The notes below the pieces were generated by a model, which did no database searches, was not told the origin of the DNA, and saw only the letters and a list, made by a program, of their open reading frames with translations. A DNA stretch of 64,000 bases. Origin: Trichobilharzia regenti. Its lineage: Eukaryota > Platyhelminthes > Trematoda > Strigeidida > Schistosomatidae. The stretch is taken from positions 43,648,352-43,712,351 of the forward strand of contig OX235270.1 in the NCBI GenBank assembly GCA_944472135.2. The letters run 5' to 3'. Below, piece by piece: positions 41,673 through 54,129 of the stretch (the first letter of the stretch is position 1; the number at the start of each line of letters is the position of its first letter). The translations under genes and the position numbers were made by a program.

Positions 41673-43748
41673 GTTTGTTTTTTTAATCAACGATTGGTGT
41701 TGAAACGGTGTATATATTATTTGCTATTTTCTGTATTGTTAGCCTCTTTGACGATATTTATTTTTTACCTCCATGTTTTTAATACAGGCGAGATTGATGT
41801 GTCGATTGTCTTTTGTTTTTAAAGTGATTTTGGAATAATTATTGTATTTTGTGTGTTCCACGTTGTATTACATCAAAAGCAATTTTCAGAGCATCCCCTT
41901 TGTACTGACTTTGATGATTATTTTCCACCCGGGCCGAATATTCAGTGTCTGATTATATTTGAGATGTAATATAAAACAACTCAAGTGGATCAGCGAAAAG
42001 TTTGTATTATAAAATTTCATTTTCTTTGATTGTACGGTTTTTTCTCAAAAGAGGATGGTAACGAATTGTCATAAGCATAGTTGCTAATATTAACCAGTAA
42101 GTATAGTTACGTGGTTACGTCGATTATTTGGTGAATTATTACTCATCACGACACAGAAAAATAGGCTGTGTGAGAGTTGCAAACAACGGAGTCATTACTG
42201 TGATAGTACAATTAGTTGAAAAATTCTCTTTTGTATGTGGAGCTCTGGTTTCCTTATATGGGAATTGCTAGACCTTCAGCACAGCAAAAGAGGTAAAAGA
42301 GCATTGCAATTTGGCAGATTGGTCTGATAGAGTGGTCAGCGTTGACGAAGTTTCCATTTCTTGCACTCCTTATGGATATGCTGCTACGTTTCCGCGACCG
42401 TAGAAGATAGTGTTTTTGAACACTTTTACAGTACATGGGTTAGGAGATCTATGCCTGGCTCCACTTATAGACATATGAGTAGTCAGCTACTAGATCTTGT
42501 CTTTCAAACCACTGAAAACCATTGGGTGATTAGAGAACTTTACTCTTAAGGTTACTGTAAAGAATTTCCTATAAGATGTTGAAATTCTTCCCTTGCGGAT
42601 ATCACAGGTTAGGTCGCTCACAAAGTCTCGATCTTGTTTATATAAATCATTTAAAATAAATAGCTGCCAGGATTTATTGAAAAGAACATCACACCGAAAG
42701 TTCAGAGACATAATACATTATTTGTGCCAAAAAATTTCTACATTAACCTTGTGTGACCCAACTTATGGTATCCCCAGGGGAGAAATCCCAGCATTTTTGA
42801 GAACATTGTTTACAGCAACCCTAAGAGTAGCGTCCACTGCTATATTCAGAAAGACCATTACCATTTTTATGTTTCTTCAATCGTTTTTATAAGTAAAGTA
42901 TGAACTATTGATATAAGTATACAACTTGGGCACTGTGGTAGAGTATAACTCCATTAAAGATAAGATTTTACTACAGTTGATATTACTGTGCAACACTGTG
43001 TGATTTATCAAAATAAAATCTTATCTCTAATAAAGTATGAACTGAGTAAATGCATCACAATAGAGAAATCTTCGCATTTTATCTGTTCCTCAAGGTCACA
43101 GATCAATCTAACCTTTTTAGGAGAACAGTAAAGGTTGGCTAGGGCTGATGGTTTTAATGATTTAGATAATTTATGGGTACTAATCATCTGTCAGCTTAAA
43201 CGTACTGTAAGTTGTTATAACTAGAATTACTATGTTGTACACTGAAATATTTCTTATTCATCTACCTAAATAACTCACCCGACTTTGTTATAGATACCCT
43301 AGTATTTTTATTATCCTTGGGGATTTCGTTTTCCCTTTGTAGGTAAAGTGCTTGAAATTCTATGGGTTTTAGGTTATTTTAAACGAGAAAATCGTTCAAA
43401 GATTGAACTGTCTTCTCACTAGGATGTCATACTTCTTTTTTCATATAGACGTTGCTTTAAATCCTGTATTTCATTGCCTAAGGGCTGTTTAAACATTTCA
43501 TTCAGGAAAGGAATTTCTCCAACAAGATTTTATGTGTAAAAGGTTTTTGGAATAACGTGTGCATTATTTCTTGGTCGACGTTAGTTGTTCTACGTCCCTA
43601 CCATATTAAATAGTCTGTGTTCTTGTCTTAACTGGTTTTTCAGTTAAGTAGAGTACGTTTACGCTACTGGTATTCTTTCTGTTACATTCTGTTTTCACAC
43701 CTTTCATACTTATTTTTCAATTTCATATCCATTTCTCTTAAAATGTAG
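41673..43748 (+). other. TRMT10C: TRMT10C intron 2
   Basis: 2.1 kb, holding the MITE-like copy at 42929-43045. Other open frames on both strands (42254-42892) match nothing I know. Confidence 0.6.
42929..43045. mobile_element. Palindromic MITE-like element, copy C (TRMT10C intron 2)
   Basis: The left end, GAGTATAACTCCATTAAAGA with TAAGATTTTA, is mirrored by TAAAATCTTATCTCTAATAA and AGTATGAACT on the right. The centre, CAACACTGTGTGATTTATCA, is shared with copy B (ATAACACTGTGTGATTTTAT). Confidence 0.82.
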
Positions 43749-43977
43749 GGATCAAGTGTTGAAAGCCTTTATAGTCTTCCTTGGTCAATTACTCCTGATC
43801 ACTTTTCAAAAGCATTTCCCATACATAGTCAGGAGCAGCCTGTGATATTATTATCACCAAACGCTCGCCGTACATTCGAAGCTGGAGAATATGATCATAA
43901 TGCAGCCTATGTAATTGGTGCAGTAGTTGATAAGGCCATTCGAAGGCCAATATCTTCTGCAATAGCAAGACAGCTAG
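43749..43977 (+). CDS. TRMT10C: TRMT10C-like gene, exon 3
   Basis: 229 nt, AAATGTAG acceptor, GTGAGT donor, phase 0 in and phase 1 out. It encodes PVILLSPNARRTFE and AAYVIGAVVDKAIRRPISSA. The SPNAR and YVIGAVVDK motifs belong to the knotted S-adenosylmethionine-binding region of TRMT10 enzymes. Confidence 0.93.
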
Positions 43978-44018
43978 GTGAGTGTCCTAAGTACAGCTTT
44001 TAATCACTAAAGTCTAGG

Positions 44019-44021
<3 letters not shown>

Positions 44022-44062
<41 letters not shown>
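44022..44062. repeat. (TA)n microsatellite
   Basis: About 20 uninterrupted TA units shortly after exon 3 of TRMT10C. Length is likely to vary. Confidence 0.95.
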
Positions 44063-44069
<7 letters not shown>

Positions 44070-45399
44070 ATTGATCCTTCATAATCCCATGAGCACTCAT
44101 ATTTGTATTAATCCACACCCCTATAAATGAGCTAGTACGGTTGAGGGTGGGCTCTAGTCTTGCTATCAACACTCTGTCGTGTCGTGTTCCTAATATCTAC
44201 CGGGGAAGTCCGCTTCATTGCCTTCGCGCAGCGGTGTGTTCTCGAAAAAGTGATAGAACAGTTACAAATGTGTTTACCTTTTATAACCGAGCTGGTGGAT
44301 ATGGAGGTTTGTCCGGTGCAGTAGCTGAAAAACCTCGACTCCAAACCTACGCTGTACATGGCCCTGAAATCCGAAATAATCAAATGGATTGTGAAGTTGT
44401 TTTGGTTATAGGCAATCCTGGGAACTTATCTCCCAAAGGTGCCTTGCTACCAGACCTCAAGTCAAATGCTCGAGGATGCAGCCCCTAAAGACAACCACCT
44501 ACTCTGGCCTGTACATCTGTGTGGCATCTTAGCCCTTGCATAAATCGTGGAACTATCAATGGAAAATGCTACTAGCATGTACGCTATCACAAATTACCTC
44601 GTTGATCATACATCGAGCAACTTTTTCATTTTATATTTCATATATAAATGGGTTTGTTTTTATCACCTTTACATTTTTCAGTATCCACTTTCGTCAGCCA
44701 TTCGCAGTTGTTGGAAATCTCAGTGTGTCCGTACCACTTTTGGGTTTCCAGTATGTTACTTTCAGAATGTTGGCCTTCAGTGAAATATCTAACACGGCTA
44801 TTCTGACATCGTATGTCGCATTCAAGCTTCCCACCTACAATGAGCCAAACTAGACAACAGACGTGTTTAGCGGAAACTCTGGGAAGCCTTGCTATCAAAA
44901 TACGTTACATCACCACTACCTGTGAAGTACTTCGAATATCCTTTCCATCTTCAAGTTCGGATACTGTGTATCATAGGAGAGTTGTCTTTTAGTCATCTTT
45001 GCCTATGCAACGATGAATTTCAGTCCATATTCAGTTAAGGATGATTTCTCCTATCAACTGGATAAGAGCTTGAAGCATGCAGGTCCGACATATCGTATTG
45101 CTAGCTGTAGACTTGAATGTGTGACTTGGTATCTAAATTCAAAGGAGAGTCGTTCAGGTGGTTAGTGACGACTAAGTTGTCACGAGTCAGATAGCTGGAA
45201 ATGTCCTCTGCAGATCTGTTCACATCGTAACTTCTATCTATCCATCACCGACCTTTGGCACAGCCTTCACCGTAGTATTAGCTAGTGTCTTTGCCCTGTC
45301 ATCCAAACGTGGACTCAAACGCATCTGACTCTTATCAGCTACCAGTTTCGTAGGTGAATAGAGGACTGCCACAATTGAAGCACTTGTCCCTATTCTGAT
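44063..45399. other. TRMT10C intron 3, unidentified block
   Basis: A plus-strand frame at 44141-44488 (115 codons, with VLVIGNPGNLSPKGALLPDL) stands out for length but matches no family I recognise. It may be part of the same degenerate RTE copy that becomes readable at 45400. Confidence 0.35.
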
Positions 45400-46860
45400 C
45401 ACACTTTAGTATGTGTCAGGTCTGTCTGGGAAATTCGTGATCATAAAAATAGTCTTCAACAGGCTGAAGTGAATAAGCGCGTGGCTCCTGATACTTCTTC
45501 GAAGTGTTGACTCAAGCTAGACTCAAAGCTAACTACTAACATTCCCATCAAACCCATGGCTTGCCCAAACCAACTTGTCTATATTAGCAAGACAATGCAA
45601 TGAAAATGAAATGGTGAGTAAAGCGACTTGCTGCTTGGAAAGTCTCGCTATAAACCAACAGGTTTCTGCTAGTTCCTTGCAACTTCTTTGACAACTGTCT
45701 GTCCACTCCGACAAACAGAGAGTATAACAACTTGAATAAGGCTGTTACGCATACGATGAAACGACGCCTGCGTATGTACTGCGAAGCATATTGGTCGGAA
45801 CATGTTTGTGGGGAGGAGTCATCAGTTGCATCTGGTAATAGTAGGAAGCTGTTCCAGGTCATTCGATCCACCTGTAACAAGAAGCGTGGTGTCGTCGAGG
45901 CGACTGGTAGGGCTGACGGTACGCTGATTAATAAACTGGAGAGAAGATTGGAGCCTTGGGCAGAACACTTAGACAAACAGTTTAGTCTATCTATAGTGAA
46001 AGTATTGAACATCATTAATTACGGTGCATCATGGAAGGTGAATACAAATTCACCGAAAGAAATGGAGATCTGAAAACAACTTGAAGCTCTCAAGGTCCAT
46101 AAGCAATTCCATCCAGACAACCTACTCCCGGCTTTTCTGAAAGGTGGTGGTCAGACTGTAGTCAGGAGACCTACTGGATTGTTCAAGAATGCATCGGAAG
46201 GTAAGGATGTTCCATTAATGAGTACCGGATCTTATCGTGACTGTCTTTAGAAAGAACCTACATAGCGTACATAACAACCACTGCGGTATTATTCTGTGAT
46301 GGTGTATACCTGCTGCCTGAGGAATGACTTCTTACTTCAAGAATGCAGATAGCGTCATTTTACTGTGCGATTATACACAGATTACCCAAATTGCACCTAG
46401 CCAACTGGCCATCAATGTCTATACTTATGGCATATACTTTACTGCATCGAGATGCAAAGTATTGCCGTAAGATTGATAAGTGCCAACCTGAGCGGCCTCG
46501 TGTACTGTCATGACCTTAGTCTGGTCGCCAGAGACCGAGTTTACAATGCTTCGGTGCACAAATTCTTGCCCTTTGTGCACGTGAAACTTAACCCCTCCAA
46601 TCTAAGTATGTGGAATGATTCTGTGTATTCGATCGTCGCTGTCTCCATAGGATTGCTTGCATCCCGAAGCATCATCGTGTGAGTAATTCTAAGGTCTCGC
46701 AGTGTTTGTTTGAACCAGGTAGAGAATGTATTTCAATAAGTGTTATCATCGTAAAACACCGGTTTCGGAGGCTCAGACCTGAGTTACAAGTGCCATTCCA
46801 ACAGCCTACATACTGTTCATCTATTCGCCAACCCTGGCATTATGTGGTAAAAATGGGAGA
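45400..46860 (+). mobile_element. Decayed RTE-A LINE in TRMT10C intron 3
   Basis: The frame 45732-46073 has GNSRKLFQVIRSTCNKKRGV and ERRLEPWAEHLDKQFS, the linker between endonuclease and reverse transcriptase in RTE elements. It continues through a GGGQTVVRRPTGLFKN stretch near 46150, homologous to 975-1090, and DRRCLHRIACIPKHHRVSNS at about 46640, the region after the catalytic domain. Stops and frameshifts are common. It lies in sense orientation. Confidence 0.8.
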
Positions 46861-47389
46861 TATTCGGAGTAGTGATGTTCGAGCAGCGTGATCTTCTTGT
46901 TTTAACCCAGTTAACAATTAGTACCGACAGTCATGCAAAACAAAATAATATAAAAGAAATATATGAGCAGAAAAAATGCGATAGCTATGGAATAAAAGAA
47001 CCAATAATTAAACATTCTATGTTGTTTTGGAATTGAATTAAGAGTTCATTCACTTCAGTACTTCAGAATGTCGACATAATTCTTTCATATCTTATGTTCA
47101 GTATTTGTTGGCACTTGCTTATAGTGTTCTTGTGACTTTGAAATAGCTATTTAATGTTATTATCAAGACTCATTGCACATTTGGCATAAAAGCTAATTAT
47201 TTAAACAACTCTAGTTTCAGGCTATCATGCAATTCCTCACTAACTAAACTTTAAAAGTATCTGTTATTTTGACTTTTTGATTAGAATTGCATGAATAAGT
47301 GACATAACCTTTTCGCTGTCAGTTACACCAGTAAAAACCATTGATCAAAGGCGCAAAACACCTTCCCCCAATTGTTATATGTGACTGTC
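46861..47389 (+). other. TRMT10C intron 3, no feature seen
   Basis: AT-rich sequence between the RTE relic and a Penelope-like copy. Confidence 0.5.
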
Positions 47390-48770
47390 GCTTCAATATC
47401 ATTCTTTACAATTCACCATAGAAAAGGAATCTGAACTAAGTATTCCGTTTCTTGATGTGTGCCTCAGCAGACGTAATGACGGATCTCTCAAGAGATCTAT
47501 CCACCGGAAACGTACATGGAACGGACAACTAATTTTTACAGTTGGGAGCCTATTTCCGGGAAAAGGAATTTAATTCATTCACTCTGCTTTAGGATAAGGA
47601 AAATTTGTAGTTCTGATTGCGTTAACTCAGAACTTGACTTCTTGAAAGCCACACTCACAGAAAATGGTTACCCTAACCGATTTATTGACAGCAACATGAA
47701 AGATAAGCAGTCTAAACTGGTTACCGACTCAGTTCCAAAGAAAACCTTATTCATGAACTTGGAATTCAAAGGAGATCAAGCTTCAGATATGCTCAAAAAT
47801 CGCTCTCTAAATCAGTTAGTAAAACGTTCCCTGCAGCTAGATTACATATGACGTTCACGAGCCGCAAATTGTTCTCTACCTCCGTAAAAGATAAGCTCCC
47901 CCGTCTGACCGCCTCCGTGTGCATCTACCACTTCACCTGCTCTTGTGAAGCAAGGTGCATTGGCCGTAGTCAGAGAACGCTCTCCACACAGATACGAGAA
48001 CATATTCTAGCTTGGTTTTACAAGGGAGAAAGGAAATGTGTGCGAAGCTCTATTCTGGAACACCTGGTCGACTTCTGTCATTCGGTCAACCCTGACCATG
48101 ATTTCAAGATCATATATAGAATTCATGCTAGCTTCCCGCGTTTTCTTCGTTACAGACTTCTGAAGACAGCTGAGGCCTTGGCAATTCATGACTGTAAGCC
48201 AGACCTTTGTGTACAAAAGAAGCATGTACAATCCCTACTTCTGCCTTGGCCGTAGAGGGATAGACATCTATTTATTTTATTTATTTAGTTATTCTATGTA
48301 CTTTTCCCTTATTACTTCGATCATTATTATTATTACGACTCTCGCTCTGAATCTTTTCCACTTGACCTACTTAACATTTTAAACCAAAAATTATTCATGT
48401 GTATACTTTTTATTTTTACAATATTACATTCTATTTTTATCAAATTTCACACCATGTTACGTAACATTTTATATTCGTCTACTAATCTTACAATTATATA
48501 CCTCTCTCCAAAATCTATACACCTTATGTATCATTCTATATATGACATTAATTATTGTGCCACTTGACTTAAACTATGAATGTAAAATATTTTAATTTCA
48601 TTTCATACTATTATTATTTCATGTATTCACACCTTTGACCTAATTCCCTCACCGGATATAATTTCTTTATAAAACCGAATATATACGGTTGTACAGCTTG
48701 ATAACAAATTCGTTGAAAAGAATCTCTTCGCTGAAAATTGTGTTCTTAAATATCATTCTCCTATTGTGTA
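47390..48770 (+). mobile_element. Penelope-like element (family A), 5'-truncated, in TRMT10C intron 3
   Basis: Frames read PFLDVCLSRRNDGSLKRSIH at about 47445 and LFMNLEFKGDQASDMLKNRS at about 47750, then a 135-codon GIY-YIG-type domain at 47848-48255 (CIYHFTCSCEARCIGRSQRT, ending LCVQKKHVQSLLLPWP). The usual YIG is CIG here. Frameshifts separate the pieces. The 3' end (TTCGTTGAAAAGAA, TTCGCTGAAAATTG) matches the complement of 54130-54190 in the second family A copy. Most of the reverse transcriptase is missing. Confidence 0.85.
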
Positions 48771-48827
48771 CTAGATTCATGCCTATCCATTTGCATGGTT
48801 GAAGATTTTTTTTTTAATAATAATAAT

Positions 48828-48965
48828 AATCACTTTATTCCACAACAATAACAATTTACAGCGTGGAATTTTCAGCTTTTCTTTTACATATTGCAATGGT
48901 TTAGCTCTGTTTATAATAATATAAGTGTATAAAATGTTAAAATATTGATAGTTAATAGGAAAAAA
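48828..48965 (-). repeat. Retroelement 3' end with (ATT)n/(A)n tail
   Basis: On the minus strand it ends TTCCACGCTGTAAATTGTTA, GTGGAATAAAGTGATTATTA and poly(A). It resembles the 128-bp insertion at 15685-15812 and, weakly, the end of the tail type 1 SINE. Its source family is unknown. Confidence 0.55.
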
Positions 48966-49784
48966 TAAAACCCCAACAAAATCACACCATTTCTAGGTCA
49001 TAGTGAATAATAAATAAATAATATAACAAATAACACATGCATTAATATGCATCATTACATTTTATAGTTTAGTTATTGATTCAAAAGTTGTGAAAGTTCT
49101 TTTCTGATATTTGTCTCTTTACACAATACTCGTGCCAAATATGGTACGGTCGAATTTACACTAAGAGCTTTGTATTATGTTAGTTTTGAGGAGATTTTTA
49201 TATCTGTCGACTTCTGAATTATACCATGGAGATTAACTGAGTATTTGTATTTGTGTTATTGGTTTCTCTGTCAAACACCCACGAAGTTGTTTCGAATTAA
49301 GCATATCTAATATTGCTAAAAGATGGGGGTAAGTATTCTTTTCTAGTTTACACTTTACACCAAGTGTGTACAAACTTAATTCTCTTATTATGGTTCTGTC
49401 GTAATTTTATATTCCAATGTATTCATTATAATGAATTTGTATAACTTTACGCTGAGACAAACTAACCTAGAGCCATACTCGAAAGCCTATTATTTCACGT
49501 TGTAAGTGGTAAATTAACCTGACTCCTATTGAGTAACGCAGGTCATTCCACTTTGGTGTTAAAACTAAGTTCAGTTCGCAAGCGGATTCACCTAGTTTTC
49601 TCTTTTGCAAAGTATAATTTGCATACCTCACACCACCAAATTCACCAATAGTGTCATATAGCTTCAGTGCGAAAGTTCTCAAATGTACTTTTATACGTCT
49701 GCGAAGCAATGCACGAATGTAATTCACTGTCATTTTAGCAGTTGACTGACCTCTGTTCTTCTACATTTTCTTGTCTACTTCTAG
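48966..49784 (+). other. TRMT10C: TRMT10C intron 3, end
   Basis: AT-rich with no recognised feature. A minus-strand frame at 49467-49733 matches nothing I know. It ends at a TCTACTTCTAG acceptor. Confidence 0.5.
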
Positions 49785-49996
49785 GCATCAAATGTGTCAG
49801 TCTACCTCTGGATCGCTATTTGAAATGGGGAAGTGGCAAAAGCAAAACACTGTCCATAAACTGTATACATGGGATAATGGCTACAGCAAAGGAAACTAAT
49901 GGCGATTGGAAGACAGCTCTAATTGAAAATATTCCTACTCGGTTCTACTCTTCACCATCAAAGACAAAATCTTCTTTAATCTATAGAAATTTATAA
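49785..49996 (+). CDS. TRMT10C: TRMT10C-like gene, exon 4 (end)
   Basis: Entered in phase 1: G plus GC completes a Gly codon. It encodes SLPLDRYLKWGSG, the conserved PLDxYLxW motif of TRMT10C near the cofactor site, then NGDWKTALIENIPTRF, matching the NWQEAL...VPKR end of the family. It stops at TAA 49994-49996. Confidence 0.93.
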
Positions 49997-50904
49997 GATT
50001 GTTATTCTAGTATTTATATTTGTATATAATTCAGTCATAAAAACACTTTAAAAAGTGAAAATCAGTTTTTCTACATTAGGACGGTCTTGTACTTGGAATG
50101 GTGGCGAAAGCTTTCGCCTAATTGTTTATTGAATAGTGTCTTTTGTGTGATGCTATCTTTCGTAATTAGTATTTTGGGAGGCCTGAAATTTAATGTAAAT
50201 AGACGTGTGTACAAAACGCAGGGACAGTGATACAACTCATTATTTGTTGTTGTTTTCATTTATGTACTCTGATCATACTTGAACACTCGACGAACATAAT
50301 GCAGACATTACATCAGAAGGTAATTGAGGTCTTTATAAAAACCATACTCTTGTTCAAGCTATTTAGAAACACAAACTTATCATAGGAACCTTATGAATGT
50401 CTTGTTGTAGTACTGGATGAAGTATTTTTAAGAGCCCTCCGAGATAAACTGGCACGTCGAATGGTAGGCAGTCTCCGGTCTTCGCAAAATGTCCTCAGTT
50501 GTAATGTCCCCCTAGACTCCGTCAGATAAGTGCTTTCCATCCTGTCTTTACTGAGGACTGACGTGTGCTTACAAAAGTAAGAAGGCACGAATGCATCTCC
50601 TTAAGGAGCACCGTTTCTATACTTATAGCCCTGTGGTAAAGTATAATTGCATTATGGATACAATTTTGTTTTGATGAATTCACGCAGTTTTATGACCTTT
50701 CGAGCACAATTGACACACAACAGGGCGGGACAAAGTTAAAATTCTAAAGAGTAATATAGGCAGGTGGAGATAGAGAGAAATTGATTACGGAATCATGGTT
50801 CATCGGGTCTACACCCAACACTCAATGCAAATGCCAGAGATTATTACCATTAAAATCAGAGAATTATAAATGATGTTAAAATATATTGCAATTTACATTA
50901 TAAC
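49997..50904. other. 3' flank of TRMT10C; half of a MITE-like element
   Basis: At 50629-50735, CCTGTGGTAAAGTATAATTG and ATTATGGATACAATTTTGTT match one end and part of the centre of the palindromic family. The other end is not seen. Nothing else is recognised. Confidence 0.5.
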
Positions 50905-52412
50905 CCAACAAAAGATTTCCTCCGCTATAGCATCCCTCCCGACATCACATGAAGCTGGACCTGATGGAATTTCATCTATCTTGTTGAAAAGAGGTGGTGA
51001 GGACATACCCACTATCCTTCTAAAGTTTTTTTAAATCTGTCCTTAAATAATGCCAGTTACCCAGAATGCTGGAAGATGTCGTTTATAACCCCTAGGGACA
51101 AACAAGGACCAACTTCTAATATCGAAAACTACCGACCGATTAATATCACGTCAGTAGTTTCCAGGGTTATGGAAAAGGTTATAGGGCAAGATATTGCTTC
51201 ATACCTCCACCTTCACAAAGTGTTTACTCCAGCACAACACGGCTTCTTGAAAAATCGATCATGCTCCACCTGCCTACTTGACTACTTTGATGATGTTACC
51301 GCTAAGCGTGATCATGGTTTGTATGTCACAACTCTCTTCTTTGACTTCAAAAAAGCCTTTGATAAAGTCCCACACAAGAGACTAATCCTTAAGCTAAAGT
51401 CGTACGGGTTCCAAGACCCCTTGTTATCCTGGCTCATTTCTTTCTTGGAAGATCGTTCCCAAGTTGTGAAATTTGCAAATAATTACTCGTCACCCAGACC
51501 TATACGAAGTGGAGTGATTCAGGGTAGTGTACTAGGTCCACTGCTTTTCGTAATCTACATTAACGACATCTGCAGCGTAATCAAGCATGGTACCCCATAC
51601 CTCTTTGCTGACGACTTAAAGATTATATACAGCTTCCCCCATTCTACACTAAACGAAGGATTCACACATATTCAAGATAATCTGGATAGGTTACATAACT
51701 GGAGCAATGACTGGCAACTGCCATTCAATTCTGATAAATGTGGTGTCCTATATTTCAATAACTCCCATCCGAATTTCAGGTTACACCTAAATGACTCTTT
51801 TCTCCAAACCCTCAATTCCATAAAAGACCTGGGAGTTACCTACTCGCAAAAATTAAAACTCAGTCAGTACGCAAAAGCACTTGTTTCTAAATGCCGAAGA
51901 CTCACAGGCTTGTTGCATCGAAAAATGTACACAAATGAGGCTAAAGTCCTTTTATACAAAGTCATGGTTCGTCCAGTACTTGAATACTGCACAATTGTCT
52001 TCGGTTTCATGCATGGGTATGACAGGATTCGTATTGAAAATATTTAGCGAAGTTTTACTCGACGCCTATTACACAAACATGAAGGACTGACTTACGCTGA
52101 TAGGTGCAAAATGTATGGACTTCAGCCACTTTGGTTAAGGCGCCTGAAACTCAACCTCATATTCCTCTTTCGCCTTTTACACGGCTACATCAAAAGCAGT
52201 AATCCAATAGCTTTCAACAATTTAACCATATATACTCTTAGGAATCATGAAAATACTCCATCCATAACCCGGTACCGGACAAAACTGCGATCACTTTTCT
52301 TCAAAATGCACTTCCACATACTTTACGTAGTTGCCGATCTCCTACTGAATTCCAGCGCCTCCTTAACAAGTTCTTGTCAACGAGTTTCTTGTCGGTTCAC
52401 TTATCCATAATT
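50905..52412 (+). mobile_element. CR1-like LINE reverse transcriptase, nearly intact
   Basis: A short frame (AGPDGISSILLKRGG at about 50950) joins, after a one-base slip in a T run near 51030, a 323-codon frame 51076-52047. That frame contains NYRPINITSVVSRVMEK, PAQHGFLKNRSCSTCLLDYF, FFDFKKAFDKVPH, GVIQGSVLGPLLF, the catalytic YLFADDLK, and KDLGVTYSQKLKLSQYAK. A second slip near 52040 leads into the C-terminal part (52111-52410). No endonuclease is seen upstream, so the copy is 5'-truncated. It is much less decayed than the CR1 copy at 18385-21180. Confidence 0.93.
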
Positions 52413-52739
52413 TACCCAACTAACTTTAGTACTAATAGAAAAGATTTGTAACTCAGGTGGATGATTTGGAATTGATAGTTTTCTCTGAGCTCCTTGGTTT
52501 AATTGCGGAGCTTTCATCGTACTGCAGACCCCAGTGCAATACCCCCAATTTGAGGAAACTCATTTGCCCCAGCAATCGTACCACATCTAAAAAGTGACAA
52601 AACCATCCAATCTCCCCCACATGTCTTGACCTAAGGTTCGTTTATTCAGCTTATTAGAGATCCTATCAATATTTCATCAATCGGGTTTATAAACTCATAA
52701 GACCTATCTGTAATTATCCTGGACGTATAATCCCAAATT

Positions 52740-53490
52740 ATTTGTGATAGTTCTTCCATAATATAAGCAAACTGGCACTTTGTAATGTTTAAAGCATGCC
52801 ATATGAAAAGTGGCCAGGAAAACCTAGCAATAACAAACTCAGCCAACCAACCTTTAACCCCAAGTTCATTCAACCCAACCTTATCCCTAATTGTACCACT
52901 ATCCACTACACTCTACTCAGTAGATTATGACGTAATTTGCTACGGTACTCAAAACTCTTCTACCTTTTACTTTTAAAGACGTTTTAACTACTAACTGCGC
53001 AGTAACCGTTTAACTAACTCACTGATTTTCTCTTCACTGTAATCTTCAATAAGTTTGTCAGTATAATTATTTCTAAAAACAATTACATTAGGAACCATAT
53101 CTTTTAATATTTTACATATATACTTATATTATTAGTATAATACACTGTACTATTTTTGAGTTGAAATGACTATCTTCAGTCAACAGTTAGCTATTTTCAT
53201 GTAATTTTCTAAAATTCATAGTGTTAAAGAGCTGTGTAGTACTTTTTCCATCATATAGTTGATGAGTCACTTTGCAATGTGTAACGCACACCATATAAAA
53301 TCAGTCGTGAAAATTTAGCCTGACAAGTTCTGCTAACCAGTTGCTTTTCTCGGGACCACTTTACATAACTTTATCACTAATTGTTCCACTACTCATATCA
53401 CACTGACAAATAGAATATAACTTAGTTGCTCTAATATTAGCTATTTTTATACTTCATAACTCTTAACGGAAACTTAATTTCTTAGTCTTT
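52740..53490. repeat. Two diverged direct repeats of about 250 bp
   Basis: 52745-52990 and 53245-53480 share an ordered set of blocks: CACTTTGYAATGTKTAA, GCMYRCCATATRAAA, CAGYCAACCA/CTAACCAGTTGC and CCTAATTGTWCCACT. Spacing is about 500 bp. No coding capacity is seen. The repeats may be 3' remnants linked to the CR1 element just upstream, or an independent repeat. Confidence 0.55.
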
Positions 53491-53687
53491 TGTAGAAACC
53501 CACTTATTCACTAGCATGATGATAATACTGCTAAGAATGCCCTCTGGTATTATCGTGCATTTGTCATCAATGCTGTTAATGTGCAGCATACTGTATGATT
53601 GAGACGGGGTCAAAGCAATGCAATTTTACAACTGCAGTCATTGTAAAAGGTCTTAGAGTTTAATGTCAAAAGAGGAGGGAGGGTGGT

Positions 53688-53810
53688 GTATGCTGATCAG
53701 CAGATTTGGTAGTGGTCACAAATGTGAATCGCTCCGATTTGTAGGACAGCAACATGCATTATTTTGGCAGCTCGAGAATTAAACATGAGTTTAGATTCTC
53801 AGTATAAAAA
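53688..53810. repeat. Dispersed repeat, SINE-like, unknown family
   Basis: GGAGGGAGGGTGGTG, TTGTAGGACAGCAACATGCA and an A-rich end correspond to the block at 19490-19650. Confidence 0.5.
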
Positions 53811-54129
53811 AATTAACTTCAAGAAAATTAAAAAAAACAATAATGACTGTGCAGATTTAACTTATTAAAAAAATAATGCTTTTGCTCCTGACATCTACAA
53901 GCCTGCTCAGTTTCTTGTCAAGATGCTACGCATGGGCCATACAACACAAGTTTGCCAGACATCTTACAGGTCAGCATATCCAACAGGTTCTAGTCCCTCA
54001 AGCCACTTCTCTCTGAAATGTCATTTATATACTTCACGACAATCCTTCTATCTAATTACTATTATACTATACTTTATCTCAACTTCCTAGGCCTTTAATA
54101 AAACTGAAATTACGGAATATACACATTGG

